Positions 1 to 7,695 of a stretch of DNA of 64,000 nucleotides are shown here, in pieces (the first letter of the stretch is position 1; every line of letters starts with the position of its first letter). The DNA lies in NCBI RefSeq assembly GCF_900143205.1, contig NZ_FRDH01000008.1:1-64000 (forward strand). The letters run 5' to 3'. The notes under the pieces were generated by a model that was given only the letters and a program-made list of their open reading frames with translations, had not been told where the DNA came from and ran no database searches. The position numbers were made by a program, and so were the translations under genes. The DNA comes from Butyrivibrio hungatei DSM 14810 (GTDB taxonomy: Bacteria > Bacillota > Clostridia > Lachnospirales > Lachnospiraceae).

Positions 1-9
1 CCTCATGTC

Positions 10-28
10 CGAGACTTAATGCTTAATA
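10..28 (+). repeat. Outer left copy of IS-end-like inverted repeat
   Basis: The 19-bp sequence CGAGACTTAATGCTTAATA is a perfect inverted match to 1670-1688. Together the two bracket the transposase gene. The same core also recurs inverted at 194-210 with one mismatch. Confidence 0.7.
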
Positions 29-50
29 GGATTAAATAAAGAACCATACG

Positions 51-79
51 ACGGTTATCGCTTAATGATAACCGTTTTT
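51..79 (+). terminator. Putative rho-independent terminator of a gene left of the window
   Basis: A 9-bp perfect stem (51-59 with 67-75, ACGGTTATC and its complement) encloses a 7-nt loop and is followed directly by a short T run. The orientation fits termination of plus-strand transcription entering from the left. It lies inside the outermost pair of IS-like inverted repeats, so it may instead belong to the mobile element. Confidence 0.5.
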
Positions 80-157
80 ATGTGCCAAAATAGTGCTATT
101 TTAAGGCTTCTTTTTTTATTATGAGCATATGAAATAAACCTTTTGCATAAAATATTC

Positions 158-210
158 AGGACTAAATGCATAAGGTTATGCAATAAGTCATTTTTAAGCA
201 TTAAGTCCCG
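158..210. repeat. Cluster of three degenerate IS-end-like motifs
   Basis: Three related motifs lie side by side: AGGACTAAATGCATAA (plus sense, 158-173), TTATGCAATAAGT (minus sense, 176-188, a perfect inverted match to 1649-1661) and TTAAGCATTAAGTCCCG (minus sense, 194-210, one mismatch from the outer repeats). Alternating copies of one core suggest transposase-binding sites, or traces of several insertions of the same family. Confidence 0.55.
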
Positions 211-253
211 AACGTCCTCAAACTCAGTATCTGCCTATATTTAAACTATAGCT

Positions 254-1555
254 TTATTTGTGTTTTTTCTTTAATAGTGAGGGCTTCAAAATTATTCTAT
301 CTGGATCTATCTTCTTGACATGTAGAAGCTTCAAGAAATCTTTTCCAAGCAGAAGATTAGCAAAATCATATGGAGCTCTTTCATTTAAACTCTTCCTTGG
401 ATAGCTATTTATATGAATTACCATCAGATTAACATCTTTCTGAGAAAGGTTATCAAAGCTCTTGCCTTTAGGAAGTATATAACGTATGAACTCATGATTA
501 CGTTCTAGTTTTCCTTTTTGCCAGGAACAGTATGGATCACAGTAGAACACGGTTGTCTTTATTTCACCATACCTGTCACATTCCATTGCATAAGGATTAC
601 CAAATTCAATGCCTCTGTCTGGTAATAGCACCTGAAATATCTGCTTGAACATTTCTATTCCTATCAGGTCGCAAAGATCATTTAGAGCATTAATTACACA
701 CTCTTGATTATGCTTTTCCAACAGAAATGCGAGCATGAACATTGATTTTTCATGTAGAAGAGTAAGAAGACATTTTCCTCCATTTGAACCTATGACAGTA
801 TCCATTTGCCATACATTTATATCCGGGTGTTTTAGTAGATATTTTCCATAATCAGCGTATGTCCTTTCATAAACGAATGTCTGGAAGCTCTCAGGTCTCT
901 TCCCGTGATTGTAACGAACCTTGTATCTGACTTTTCTTGGCATATCTATGTTTCTGGCGGAGAGATAACAATTATCAATGTAATCATATAAAGTAGTTCT
1001 ACCGCAGGGAATTTCAGATTTATGACTCATATAAATAGCATCAATAGATTGCCCTTGCAAGAGAAGAGGAGATACTATTTCATCAAGTTTTATCATTTCT
1101 GACTCTGACAAAGAAATGCCTTCTCTTGAAATGCGAAGCAGCTCATCTGATTTATACTGAGCACTTTTGGCATTATATCTGTATTTTTCTGAGAAGCACG
1201 AGAATTTTAGATGATGTTCACAACCATTGCAAACAAAAGGAGCTTTTAAGATTCGTTCACACCTGTACTTAACATATTCAGAACATTTATCAGTATGACA
1301 TCCAGATAGACATCCATTGCAGGGATGTTTGCAGCCTAGATTACCGCATATATCACGAATTGTACAGGATTCCTCGTGTACACATTTTACAAAATCATTT
1401 CTTTTGGGATGAAAAGGGATTCTATTTCTATAAACCTCCCTAGCAACAGTTGACTGAGACCTATTAAGAAATGAAGCTATCTTATTAAGAGAGTAGCCTT
1501 TGATTAATCCTTCCTCAATTCTTACACGTTCATCAAAAGAAAGATGCTTATGCAT
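254..1555 (-). CDS. IS30-family transposase
   Basis: This predicted DDE transposase (433 aa) would catalyse excision and insertion of its own element. An N-terminal helix-turn-helix of the IS30 kind (LSFDERVRIEEGL ... SLNKIASFLNRSQSTVARE) is followed by an unusually cysteine-rich stretch with many CxxC/CxxxC spacings, probably zinc-binding. The C-terminal catalytic core has Asp in VWQMDTV, Asp in LLPDRGIEF and Glu in KGKLERNHEF. The start at 1555 is chosen because AAAGGAGG (1561-1567 on plus as CCTCCTT) sits just upstream; an in-frame codon 24 nt further out lacks this. The frame is intact, so the element may be active. Family assignment is firm; element borders are not. Confidence 0.9.
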   Translation of the reverse strand: MHKHLSFDERVRIEEGLIKGYSLNKIASFLNRSQSTVAREVYRNRIPFHPKRNDFVKCVHEESCTIRDICGNLGCKHPCNGCLSGCHTDKCSEYVKYRCERILKAPFVCNGCEHHLKFSCFSEKYRYNAKSAQYKSDELLRISREGISLSESEMIKLDEIVSPLLLQGQSIDAIYMSHKSEIPCGRTTLYDYIDNCYLSARNIDMPRKVRYKVRYNHGKRPESFQTFVYERTYADYGKYLLKHPDINVWQMDTVIGSNGGKCLLTLLHEKSMFMLAFLLEKHNQECVINALNDLCDLIGIEMFKQIFQVLLPDRGIEFGNPYAMECDRYGEIKTTVFYCDPYCSWQKGKLERNHEFIRYILPKGKSFDNLSQKDVNLMVIHINSYPRKSLNERAPYDFANLLLGKDFLKLLHVKKIDPDRIILKPSLLKKKHK

Positions 1556-1644
1556 TTTAACCTCCTTTATTAAGCACATTCTGATGATGTTCTAGGACTA
1601 ATAAAAAAATGACTATTAAGTTATACTATAATTATAAATACATC

Positions 1645-1661
1645 CGGAACTTATTGCATAA
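1645..1661 (+). repeat. Inner right IS-end-like motif
   Basis: CGGAACTTATTGCATAA lies upstream of the transposase start. Its last 13 bases are the exact inverse of 176-188, and it is a diverged version of the outer repeat core. Confidence 0.5.
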
Positions 1662-1669
1662 TACTATTT

Positions 1670-1688
1670 TATTAAGCATTAAGTCTCG
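1670..1688 (-). repeat. Outer right copy of IS-end-like inverted repeat
   Basis: TATTAAGCATTAAGTCTCG is the perfect 19-bp inverse of 10-28. Confidence 0.7.
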
Positions 1689-1770
1689 TATATCCGCATT
1701 AAAATATGTATTTTACTCTATACAAATATCCATTTGGGGATAGTAACAAACTTTTTCGCAAAATTCTAGT

Positions 1771-1798
1771 TTTACGAAAAATGAAATTGTGATATAAT
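1771..1798 (+). promoter_or_regulatory. Promoter of the tyrosine recombinase gene
   Basis: A -35-like TTTACG (1771-1776), a 16-bp spacer and a perfect -10 TATAAT (1793-1798) precede the recombinase gene. Transcription would begin near 1805, inside the dyad that follows. Confidence 0.7.
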
Positions 1799-1852
1799 AG
1801 ACCTAGGCAAAATAAAGCCAATATTTTGGCTTTAACAGCGCCTCAAGGTCTA
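1798..1852 (+). promoter_or_regulatory. Two-tier dyad in the recombinase leader
   Basis: Outer arms TAGACCT (1798-1804) and AGGTCTA (1846-1852) are extended inward by AGGC/GCCT. They enclose an 8-bp inner stem, AAAGCCAA (1814-1821) with TTGGCTTT (1826-1833). The outer left arm overlaps the end of the -10 box, and a T-rich run follows the right arm. It could be an operator, an attenuator or a recombinase-binding site; the sequence alone does not decide. Confidence 0.5.
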
Positions 1853-1875
1853 TTTTATTTTTGGGGGAATCTAAT

Positions 1876-2886
1876 ATGCCAACAAACAGGATAAACTATT
1901 CCGACAAGATAAACGCACTCTTAAATGAAATGCCTGATTTTGTCAGCGACTTCATCTACAACTTTGGCCGCGTTGAAAATTATGCAACTAAGCTTGAATA
2001 TTGTCGTGACATTAAGATCTACTTAGAATATCTTATAAATTTTCTTCCTCAGTACAGCGAAAAATCCATAAAGGAACTCACTATTAATGATGTAGCTTCT
2101 GTAGAGATTCTTGATATTAACAGGTTCCTGACAACGCTTTCAGGTAATCATAAGGAATCTACAGTTAAAAGAAAACGTGCTTCATTATCAAGTATGTATG
2201 GCTTTTTCGTAGCTACAGGTAAAATGCCCCGAAATCCAATTGCCGCTACAAAGACAATTAAAATTCCTGAAAAGGATGTTATTTATTTAACAAATGATGA
2301 GCAAAGAATACTCTTAGATACTGTTAGGCACGGAACCAAATTGCATGAATCCGTTGCCAAGGTTCATTATATCTATGCAGACAGAGATTCAGCCATGTTC
2401 CTTTTACTGTTAGATACAGGCCTTCGTGTATCTGAGATGCTAGAAACTGATATTATCGACTACAACCTTGATGATTGCAGCGTTGTTGTTACCAGAAAAG
2501 GTGGCGATACTCAAATTGTCTATTTTAGTGATGAATGCAGGGATTATCTGGACATATACTTCTCATCACAAAAGGCCAAATACGGCATAAATAACCTTAA
2601 ATTCCCTGCTTTTACTACTTCTACCGGTAATAGACTAGGCGTAAGAGCTGTAGAAATATTGGTAAAAAAATATGTATCTGTTTGCCTTCCAGAAAAAGCC
2701 AGGATAATTTCCCCACACAAACTTCGTTCCAGCTTTGCTATGAGCTTTTATGCAGCAAGTAACAACAATATCTTATTGTTAAAAAAGAAAATGAATCATA
2801 AAAGCATACAGACAACAAATATATATGCAAAAGCTTCAGATACAGCAATGAAGGATTCAAGATCATTACTTCAAGGTTTAAGATAA
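1876..2886 (+). CDS. Tyrosine recombinase (XerC/D-like)
   Basis: This predicted site-specific tyrosine recombinase (336 aa) has an N-terminal SAM-like core-binding domain and a C-terminal catalytic domain. The catalytic set is complete: Arg in DTGLRVSE, Lys in TRKGGD, His-x-x-Arg in SPHKLRSS, His in KMNHKS and the nucleophile Tyr in TNIYAKAS. ATG 1876 is preferred over TTG 1861 because GGGGGA (1863-1868) is a good ribosome-binding site for it. The gene stands alone with its own promoter, a structured leader and a terminator. It may act as a chromosomal Xer-type recombinase or a solitary integrase; no attachment site was recognised. It lies right beside the IS30 element. Confidence 0.85.
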   Translation: MPTNRINYSDKINALLNEMPDFVSDFIYNFGRVENYATKLEYCRDIKIYLEYLINFLPQYSEKSIKELTINDVASVEILDINRFLTTLSGNHKESTVKRKRASLSSMYGFFVATGKMPRNPIAATKTIKIPEKDVIYLTNDEQRILLDTVRHGTKLHESVAKVHYIYADRDSAMFLLLLDTGLRVSEMLETDIIDYNLDDCSVVVTRKGGDTQIVYFSDECRDYLDIYFSSQKAKYGINNLKFPAFTTSTGNRLGVRAVEILVKKYVSVCLPEKARIISPHKLRSSFAMSFYAASNNNILLLKKKMNHKSIQTTNIYAKASDTAMKDSRSLLQGLR

Positions 2887-2902
2887 TAATAAGAACATAA
2901 TA

Positions 2903-2934
2903 AAGCCTGTAGGAAATTCTATTCCTACAGGCTT
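2903..2934. terminator. Bidirectional terminator between recombinase and DUF6033-like gene
   Basis: A perfect 13-bp stem (2903-2915 with 2922-2934, AAGCCTGTAGGAA) with a 6-nt loop lies between two convergent genes, with T-rich sequence on the plus side and A-rich on the other. Confidence 0.85.
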
Positions 2935-2949
2935 AAGTTTTATTACAGA

Positions 2950-3534
2950 TTATGCCTTAGAACTTACAATAGATTTAAGTAGTGAATCAACTGATGTATC
3001 TTTAAATGACTGACCATTTATATCGGCAAAGAAATTTACCTTTCCATCTTTTCCAATACTGATACCAAAATTGGAAATTTCATCGTCATCACCAGTGTTC
3101 TCTTCTATCTTCTTACTAAGATCGCTGATCTTATTCATAGCATCATCAATATTTTTAAGAAGCTTATCCTTAGCCTTTTTATCCTTCTCATCGTCAGATG
3201 CTAAAAGCTTCATCTCATCTTCAGATAAAATGATACTGTACTCAAGATCTCCACCTATCTGAGATAGATCATCATCAGGCCCTGCAACAAATATGTCTGC
3301 ATTTTCGTATTTCTTTTGCAGCATATCGACAACCTTGCCAAACATCTCAACTTCTGGAGAGAACTCAACAGATGCGCTACTACCTACACCAGTACCAAAA
3401 ACAGTGTTTTTTACATCCTTTTTTGAGACTATATCTTTTGCTTCTGATTTAGCCTTACCTTTTACGGTAAGATTTTTGCCAATGTTACTGTTTTGAAGGT
3501 ACTTATTGATAGAATTACTGATATTAGTATTCAT
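2950..3534 (-). CDS. DUF6033-like protein, function unknown
   Basis: This 194-aa acidic, lysine-rich protein has no signal peptide or membrane segment. It resembles the DUF6033-type proteins of Lachnospiraceae, from memory of that family rather than a search. The N-terminus (MNTNISNSINKYLQ) is polar. The middle holds PDDDLSQIGGDLEYSIILSEDEM, then a helical, coiled-coil-like Lys/Glu stretch (KDKKAKDKLLKNIDDAMNKISDLSKKIEEN), and the end is GKVNFFADINGQSFKDTSVDSLLKSIVSS. AGGAGG at 3541-3547 fixes the start at 3534. It stands alone between two terminators. Its role is not known. Confidence 0.7.
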   Translation of the reverse strand: MNTNISNSINKYLQNSNIGKNLTVKGKAKSEAKDIVSKKDVKNTVFGTGVGSSASVEFSPEVEMFGKVVDMLQKKYENADIFVAGPDDDLSQIGGDLEYSIILSEDEMKLLASDDEKDKKAKDKLLKNIDDAMNKISDLSKKIEENTGDDDEISNFGISIGKDGKVNFFADINGQSFKDTSVDSLLKSIVSSKA

Positions 3535-3693
3535 GGCTTTCCTCCTTGAAAGATCATGCACAGATTCCATTCTGTGATCAAACTATATTATTACAATTGC
3601 ACACTTTTCCTATTCTTTTATCCATTACAAGGTCAGCATATCATCCAAATTAATGAATAACAATTAAAAAAGAATAAACAATATTTCAAACAA

Positions 3694-3737
3694 AAATAAA
3701 CTTTCAAAACAGAAAAACCCATCTTGAAAGTTTATTT
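3694..3737 (-). terminator. AT-rich terminator after the cytidylate-kinase-like gene
   Basis: A 14-bp stem (3694-3707 with 3724-3737, AAATAAACTTTCAA) lies just past the stop of the minus-strand gene. On the minus strand it is followed by a T-rich run. Confidence 0.65.
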
Positions 3738-3761
3738 AAATCATTTAATTATTCTATTAAC

Positions 3762-4397
3762 TCAAGCCTTTCTAGCCTGCTCAAAATCTTCAATATACTG
3801 AGTGATAAACTTAACTGTACCTTCTATACCAAGGATGCTAGAATTGATGCAAAGATCATAGCTATCAGCTCTTCCCCATTTCTTGGATGAATAGTAGTTG
3901 TAATAGCTCTGACGCTGCTTATCTTTCTTATTCATCATTTCTCTGGCCTTATCATCAGAAGTAATATCATCAAATCTCTCTCTGATTCTCTTAATCTTTG
4001 ACTCTTCATCAGCACAGATAAAAAGATTTAATACATTTGGAAATTCGCTAAGCGCATAATCTGCACATCTTCCTACGATAACGCAAGGACCTTCCTCAGC
4101 GATCTTCTTTACTGTATCAAACTGTGCAAGAAATACCTTATGACTGATAGGCATATCTACAAAACTAGATGAATTATAGCCAAAAGAATATGTATCCATT
4201 ACCAGGTTATAAAGAAATGAATTTGTAGGCCTTTCATCGTGGTTCTGGATCATCTCTTCACAAAAACCACTTTCCTTAGCTGCTCGTGAAAGAAGCTCTT
4301 TATCATAACACTTTATTCCAAAGTGATTTGCTACCATTTCCCCTATTTCTCTTCCGCCTGATCCAAATTGTCTTCCAATAGTGATTATAGTATTCAT
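3762..4397 (-). CDS. Cytidylate kinase-like family protein
   Basis: This 211-aa P-loop nucleotide kinase belongs to the cytidylate-kinase-like group seen in Firmicutes, which is distinct from housekeeping Cmk. The first residues MNTIITIGRQFGSGGREIGE carry the modified P-loop (GRQFGSGG) typical of the group. CVIVGRCADYAL and the basic lid KIKRIRERFD follow. The real substrate of this group is unproven, so CMP phosphorylation is only a family-level guess. It lies 34 nt downstream of rluD in the same run and ends at a terminator, so it closes the lspA-rluD transcript. Confidence 0.85.
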   Translation of the reverse strand: MNTIITIGRQFGSGGREIGEMVANHFGIKCYDKELLSRAAKESGFCEEMIQNHDERPTNSFLYNLVMDTYSFGYNSSSFVDMPISHKVFLAQFDTVKKIAEEGPCVIVGRCADYALSEFPNVLNLFICADEESKIKRIRERFDDITSDDKAREMMNKKDKQRQSYYNYYSSKKWGRADSYDLCINSSILGIEGTVKFITQYIEDFEQARKA

Positions 4398-4431
4398 AAA
4401 TACTCCTTCCCCCTTTTTCTTTTATTTTACT

Positions 4432-5361
4432 CTATTTGAGAACATCAAGCAAATGCGAAAAGTACTCTGGAAGAGGTGCATTTGTCTCAATATACTCATT
4501 AGTTGTAGGATGTACAAAACCTAATATTTTTGCATGCAAACATTGACCATTTGTCTTGAATTTACTTTTTCTAGAAGAATAAACTTCATCCCCTAAAAGA
4601 GGATGTCCGATATGAGCCATATGAACGCGAATCTGGTGAGTTCTACCTGTTTCTAGCTTACATTCTATATAGGTAAAAGAATCCTCCTCAAATCGCTTTA
4701 AAACGCGAAAATGAGTAACTGCTTCTTTACCACCACTTTGAACAACTGCCATTTTCTTTCTATCATTAGGACTCCTGCCAATAAGTGTACTGATAGTTCC
4801 TTCATCTTCTTTGATGATACCGTAACAGATAGCATGATAAACTCTGTTAATAGAATGTTCCTTTAACTGCTCAGCTATCTTTTGGTGTGCATTATCATTT
4901 TTACAGATAATAACTGAACCAGTTGTATCCTTATCGATCCTATGAACGATTCCAGGCCTTAAAACGCCATTGATTCCAGATAGATTATCCTTACAGTGAT
5001 ACATCACTGCATTAACTAAAGTGTCTTTATAATGACCAGCTGCAGGGTGAACAACCATATCTTTTGGCTTATTCACAACAAGAACGTCACTATCTTCATA
5101 CAAAATATCAAGTGGAATATCCTGAGGTAAGATCTCTGGAACTTCAACAGGAGGAATCTCCATCTTAATATGATCATTTTCAGACACAACGAAACTGGCC
5201 TTAACAATCTTGTCATTGCAGGATACTTTTTTATCATCAATTATCTTTTTGATATATGTACGAGAAAAAGAATCGATCAGCTCACTGATAAGCTTATCGA
5301 TCCTGTATCCGTCATATTCATCTGTTACATAATACTCAAAAAGATTATTGTCATTATCCAT
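4432..5361 (-). CDS. RluD-family 23S rRNA pseudouridine synthase
   Basis: This 309-aa RluA/RluD-family enzyme would convert uridines in 23S rRNA to pseudouridine. An N-terminal S4-like RNA-binding domain (DGYRIDKLISELIDSFSRTYIKK) precedes the catalytic domain. That domain has the signature HRIDKDTTG with its catalytic Asp, and RTHQIRVHMAHIGHPLLGDEVY. The ATG overlaps the lspA stop by one base (TAATG), a strong sign of translational coupling. This lspA-rluD order is common in Firmicutes. Exact target positions cannot be read from the sequence. Confidence 0.93.
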   Translation of the reverse strand: MDNDNNLFEYYVTDEYDGYRIDKLISELIDSFSRTYIKKIIDDKKVSCNDKIVKASFVVSENDHIKMEIPPVEVPEILPQDIPLDILYEDSDVLVVNKPKDMVVHPAAGHYKDTLVNAVMYHCKDNLSGINGVLRPGIVHRIDKDTTGSVIICKNDNAHQKIAEQLKEHSINRVYHAICYGIIKEDEGTISTLIGRSPNDRKKMAVVQSGGKEAVTHFRVLKRFEEDSFTYIECKLETGRTHQIRVHMAHIGHPLLGDEVYSSRKSKFKTNGQCLHAKILGFVHPTTNEYIETNAPLPEYFSHLLDVLK

Positions 5362-5900
5362 TATTTTATTTCCCTGAATTTCTTTTGCTGCTTGAAGCTT
5401 AAGAAGTTAAAATCATTTTCCTTGTAATAGAAAAGGAAAAGAATGATAAACAAAAATGTTGCTACTGTAACATAAATATCAGCCACATTAAAGATTGGGA
5501 AATTGATGATAACAAAATAGATGAAGTCTACAACATAATCCTGTCTTACTCTGTCTATCATATTTCCAGCAGCACCACTTGCTATCAGAACCAGAAGAAT
5601 ATGCATAATATCATATTTCTTGTCATCAGGCATTCTGAAAAGAACATATGCAATGATAAAAAGGATCAAAACAGCTACTAAAACAAAAAATACTTTCTGA
5701 TTCTGGAATAAGCCGAATGCTGCGCCGCTATTTTTAAGGAAATTAAGCTCTAAAACTCTATTGATCAGTACTATGGCTGGCTTATCCTGTAAATATTCAC
5801 ATGCAAGCTGCTTGGTAAGCTGATCAAGTGCTACAAAAAGAACTACTAACACGAGATCAACGATTAAAAATATCTTTTTCTTTTTTGACATCTTATTCAT
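5361..5900 (-). CDS. lspA: Lipoprotein signal peptidase (SPase II)
   Basis: Membrane aspartic protease (179 aa) that cleaves the signal peptide of prolipoproteins after lipid modification. It has four predicted membrane segments and the two catalytic aspartates in GAAGNMIDRVRQDYVVDF and FNVADIYV, with the conserved NSGAAFG. GGAG lies about 7 nt before the start. One likely client is encoded nearby: the DD-carboxypeptidase with its LSGC lipobox. It lies 14 nt after aroB and overlaps rluD by one base. Confidence 0.95.
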   Translation of the reverse strand: MNKMSKKKKIFLIVDLVLVVLFVALDQLTKQLACEYLQDKPAIVLINRVLELNFLKNSGAAFGLFQNQKVFFVLVAVLILFIIAYVLFRMPDDKKYDIMHILLVLIASGAAGNMIDRVRQDYVVDFIYFVIINFPIFNVADIYVTVATFLFIILFLFYYKENDFNFLSFKQQKKFREIK

Positions 5901-5914
5901 AACATACTCCTAGA

Positions 5915-7018
5915 TCAGTCATTATTTTCAATATATATTATTTCGTCTAAAGCCGCTCTCATCTCATCCTCAGTGACAGTAAGGTCGACAACAGCCTTTC
6001 CGATCTTCTTTAAAAGAACAAATCTTATCTTGTTTCCATCAGCTTTTTTATCTGACTTTGTAAGTTTAATCACATCGTCAATACTAATATCCTCGACGGA
6101 AATAGGCAAGTTAAATGGAACAAACATATCTCTGATCTCATAATACTCATCCATAGAGATCATTTCTTTCTTCCAAGAAATAAATGCAGCTGCAACACAA
6201 CCAAGAGCTACGCATTCACCGTGGGCAAGTTCAAAGTTCTTTGACTTTTCAATGGCATGACCAAGTGTATGACCAAAGTTAAGAAGAGCTCTGTCTCCCT
6301 TTTCTGTAGGGTCTTTTTCAACAACAGCTCTTTTGATGTCACAACTTCTGTAAACCATCTCAAGAACAACATCAGGATCCTTGTCATCAATTTCATACAT
6401 ATTCTCGATAAGCCAGGAATAAAATGAAGCATCCTTAATAAGTCCATGTTTCATAACTTCAGCAAAGCCTGATGCATACTGTCTTCCACTTAAAGAATTA
6501 AGGGTTGAAATATTCATATAAACAAGACGAGGCATATAAAAAGCACCCACCATATTTTTGTAGCCATTAAGATCAACACCGGTCTTGCCACCAATACTAC
6601 TATCTGTCTGAGCCAAAAGTGTTGTTGGAATCTGAATGAAAGCTATTCCTCTAAGATAAGTAGCTGCTGTAAAGCCAGCCATATCACCGACAACTCCGCC
6701 GCCAAGCGCAATTATAAGATCATGTCTGTCAAACTTATTTTCAATAAGCTTTTCATATATCTTTTCAATCTCAGTAAGATTCTTATTATCTTCACCAGCA
6801 GGAATCTCAAATATAATTATCTTAGCTGAAAGAACTTCAAGTTTCTCCTTGACTTCTTCTGCATAAAGTTTACTTACATTAGTATCTGTAATGATCGCAA
6901 ATTTTCTATCTTTAAATCCAAGCTTATCAATCTCATCAGCCAGCTTATCAAAATCTTTCTCAAAAAGAATGTCATAACATGGCTTGTTGTTGTAATTTAC
7001 AGTCATTCTGTTTTCCAT
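5915..7018 (-). CDS. aroB: 3-dehydroquinate synthase
   Basis: Second step of the shikimate pathway: DAHP to 3-dehydroquinate, using NAD and a divalent metal. The 367-aa length is normal. Diagnostic stretches are IPAGEDNKNL, LGGGVVGDMAGF (NAD binding), IPTTLLAQTDSSIGGKTGVD and the metal ligands in NFGHTLGHAIE and AHGECVALG. GGAG 7 nt upstream supports the start. A hairpin separates it from sepF, so it may start a separate transcript or be attenuated. Other aro genes are not in the window. Confidence 0.96.
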   Translation of the reverse strand: MENRMTVNYNNKPCYDILFEKDFDKLADEIDKLGFKDRKFAIITDTNVSKLYAEEVKEKLEVLSAKIIIFEIPAGEDNKNLTEIEKIYEKLIENKFDRHDLIIALGGGVVGDMAGFTAATYLRGIAFIQIPTTLLAQTDSSIGGKTGVDLNGYKNMVGAFYMPRLVYMNISTLNSLSGRQYASGFAEVMKHGLIKDASFYSWLIENMYEIDDKDPDVVLEMVYRSCDIKRAVVEKDPTEKGDRALLNFGHTLGHAIEKSKNFELAHGECVALGCVAAAFISWKKEMISMDEYYEIRDMFVPFNLPISVEDISIDDVIKLTKSDKKADGNKIRFVLLKKIGKAVVDLTVTEDEMRAALDEIIYIENND

Positions 7019-7045
7019 GGCCTTATCTCCTTAAGCATAAAAAGA

Positions 7046-7080
7046 AAGCTGTTGACTAATTAACATTTTGTCAACAGCTT
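7046..7080 (-). terminator. Hairpin between sepF and aroB
   Basis: An 11-bp stem (7046-7056 with 7070-7080, AAGCTGTTGAC) follows the sepF stop directly. On the minus strand it is followed by TTTCTTTTTAT, so termination may be partial, allowing some read-through into aroB. Confidence 0.7.
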
Positions 7081-7087
7081 GATATTC

Positions 7088-7615
7088 TCAATCAATTTGC
7101 TGTGGTCCCTCTGCGATACCGCCTCCAAAGGTTCCGCTTAATATGTTCTGGAAGTCACCAGATATATCAACTGAAGCAGGTGTGATAATGAATATATATC
7201 TTGAGATCTTCTGAAGGTTACCTGATATAGCAAAGGTTGAACCTGATGTAAAATCAATGATTCTCTGTGCAATATCAACATCAAGGCCCTCAAGATTAAG
7301 CACTACAGTCCTATTTGCTAAAAGTGTCTCCGTAATCTCTCTTGCATCCTCAACAGAAGTAGGTTTGATAACACAAACTTCCATACCTGCTGTAGATAAT
7401 GCCTTTCTGGATTTTGAAGGTACCTTAGGAATTGGCTTCTTTGCTTTATCTTCAGAAACATCAATTGATGGATCGTCTTTACCAACTGGTGCTCCAGTAT
7501 TTATTGAATCACTCTTTGAGCTGCTATCATAGTAGCCGTCATCGGAATCATAATATCCGCTTTCGTCATCCCCATTAAGCTGAATTGCTTTTAAAAACTT
7601 ATCCATTACGCTCAT
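7088..7615 (-). CDS. sepF: Cell division protein SepF
   Basis: Cytoplasmic FtsZ-binding protein (175 aa) that bundles Z-ring filaments and tethers them to the membrane. The start MSVMDKFLKAIQL gives the amphipathic membrane-binding helix expected of SepF. A variable acidic linker with YYDSDDGYYDSSS follows, then the conserved C-terminal domain: VCVIKPTSVEDAREI, LLANRTVVLNLEGLDVDIAQRIIDFTSGS and FIITPASVDIS. GAGGAG about 10 nt before 7615 supports this start over one 13 codons earlier. Its position beside the HlyD-like gene and lspA is typical of Clostridia. Confidence 0.93.
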   Translation of the reverse strand: MSVMDKFLKAIQLNGDDESGYYDSDDGYYDSSSKSDSINTGAPVGKDDPSIDVSEDKAKKPIPKVPSKSRKALSTAGMEVCVIKPTSVEDAREITETLLANRTVVLNLEGLDVDIAQRIIDFTSGSTFAISGNLQKISRYIFIITPASVDISGDFQNILSGTFGGGIAEGPQQID

Positions 7616-7695
7616 TGTATTAAAACTCCTCGAAAATTTTTCCCAACAAATCACATATAATATTAACTTAGTTTTACATAATCTGTCAAATTTAA

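Larger units (their letters stand above)
10..1688 (-). mobile_element. IS30-family insertion sequence, borders uncertain
   Basis: The transposase gene is bracketed by perfect 19-bp inverted repeats at 10-28 and 1670-1688. A shorter inner pair, 176-188 and 1649-1661, is an alternative set of ends. No convincing short target duplication is visible at either pair, so I give the outer pair as the widest plausible element. IS30 elements are known to favour targets that resemble their own ends, which could explain the nested copies. Confidence 0.45.

Noticed and set aside
3071..3262. Plus-strand Ser-rich frames opposite the DUF6033-like gene and similar antisense frames elsewhere (for example 7257-7532, 7724-7939, 50396-50797)
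   Set aside because: They are antisense shadows of Ser/Glu/Asp-rich genes, with no start signals of their own.
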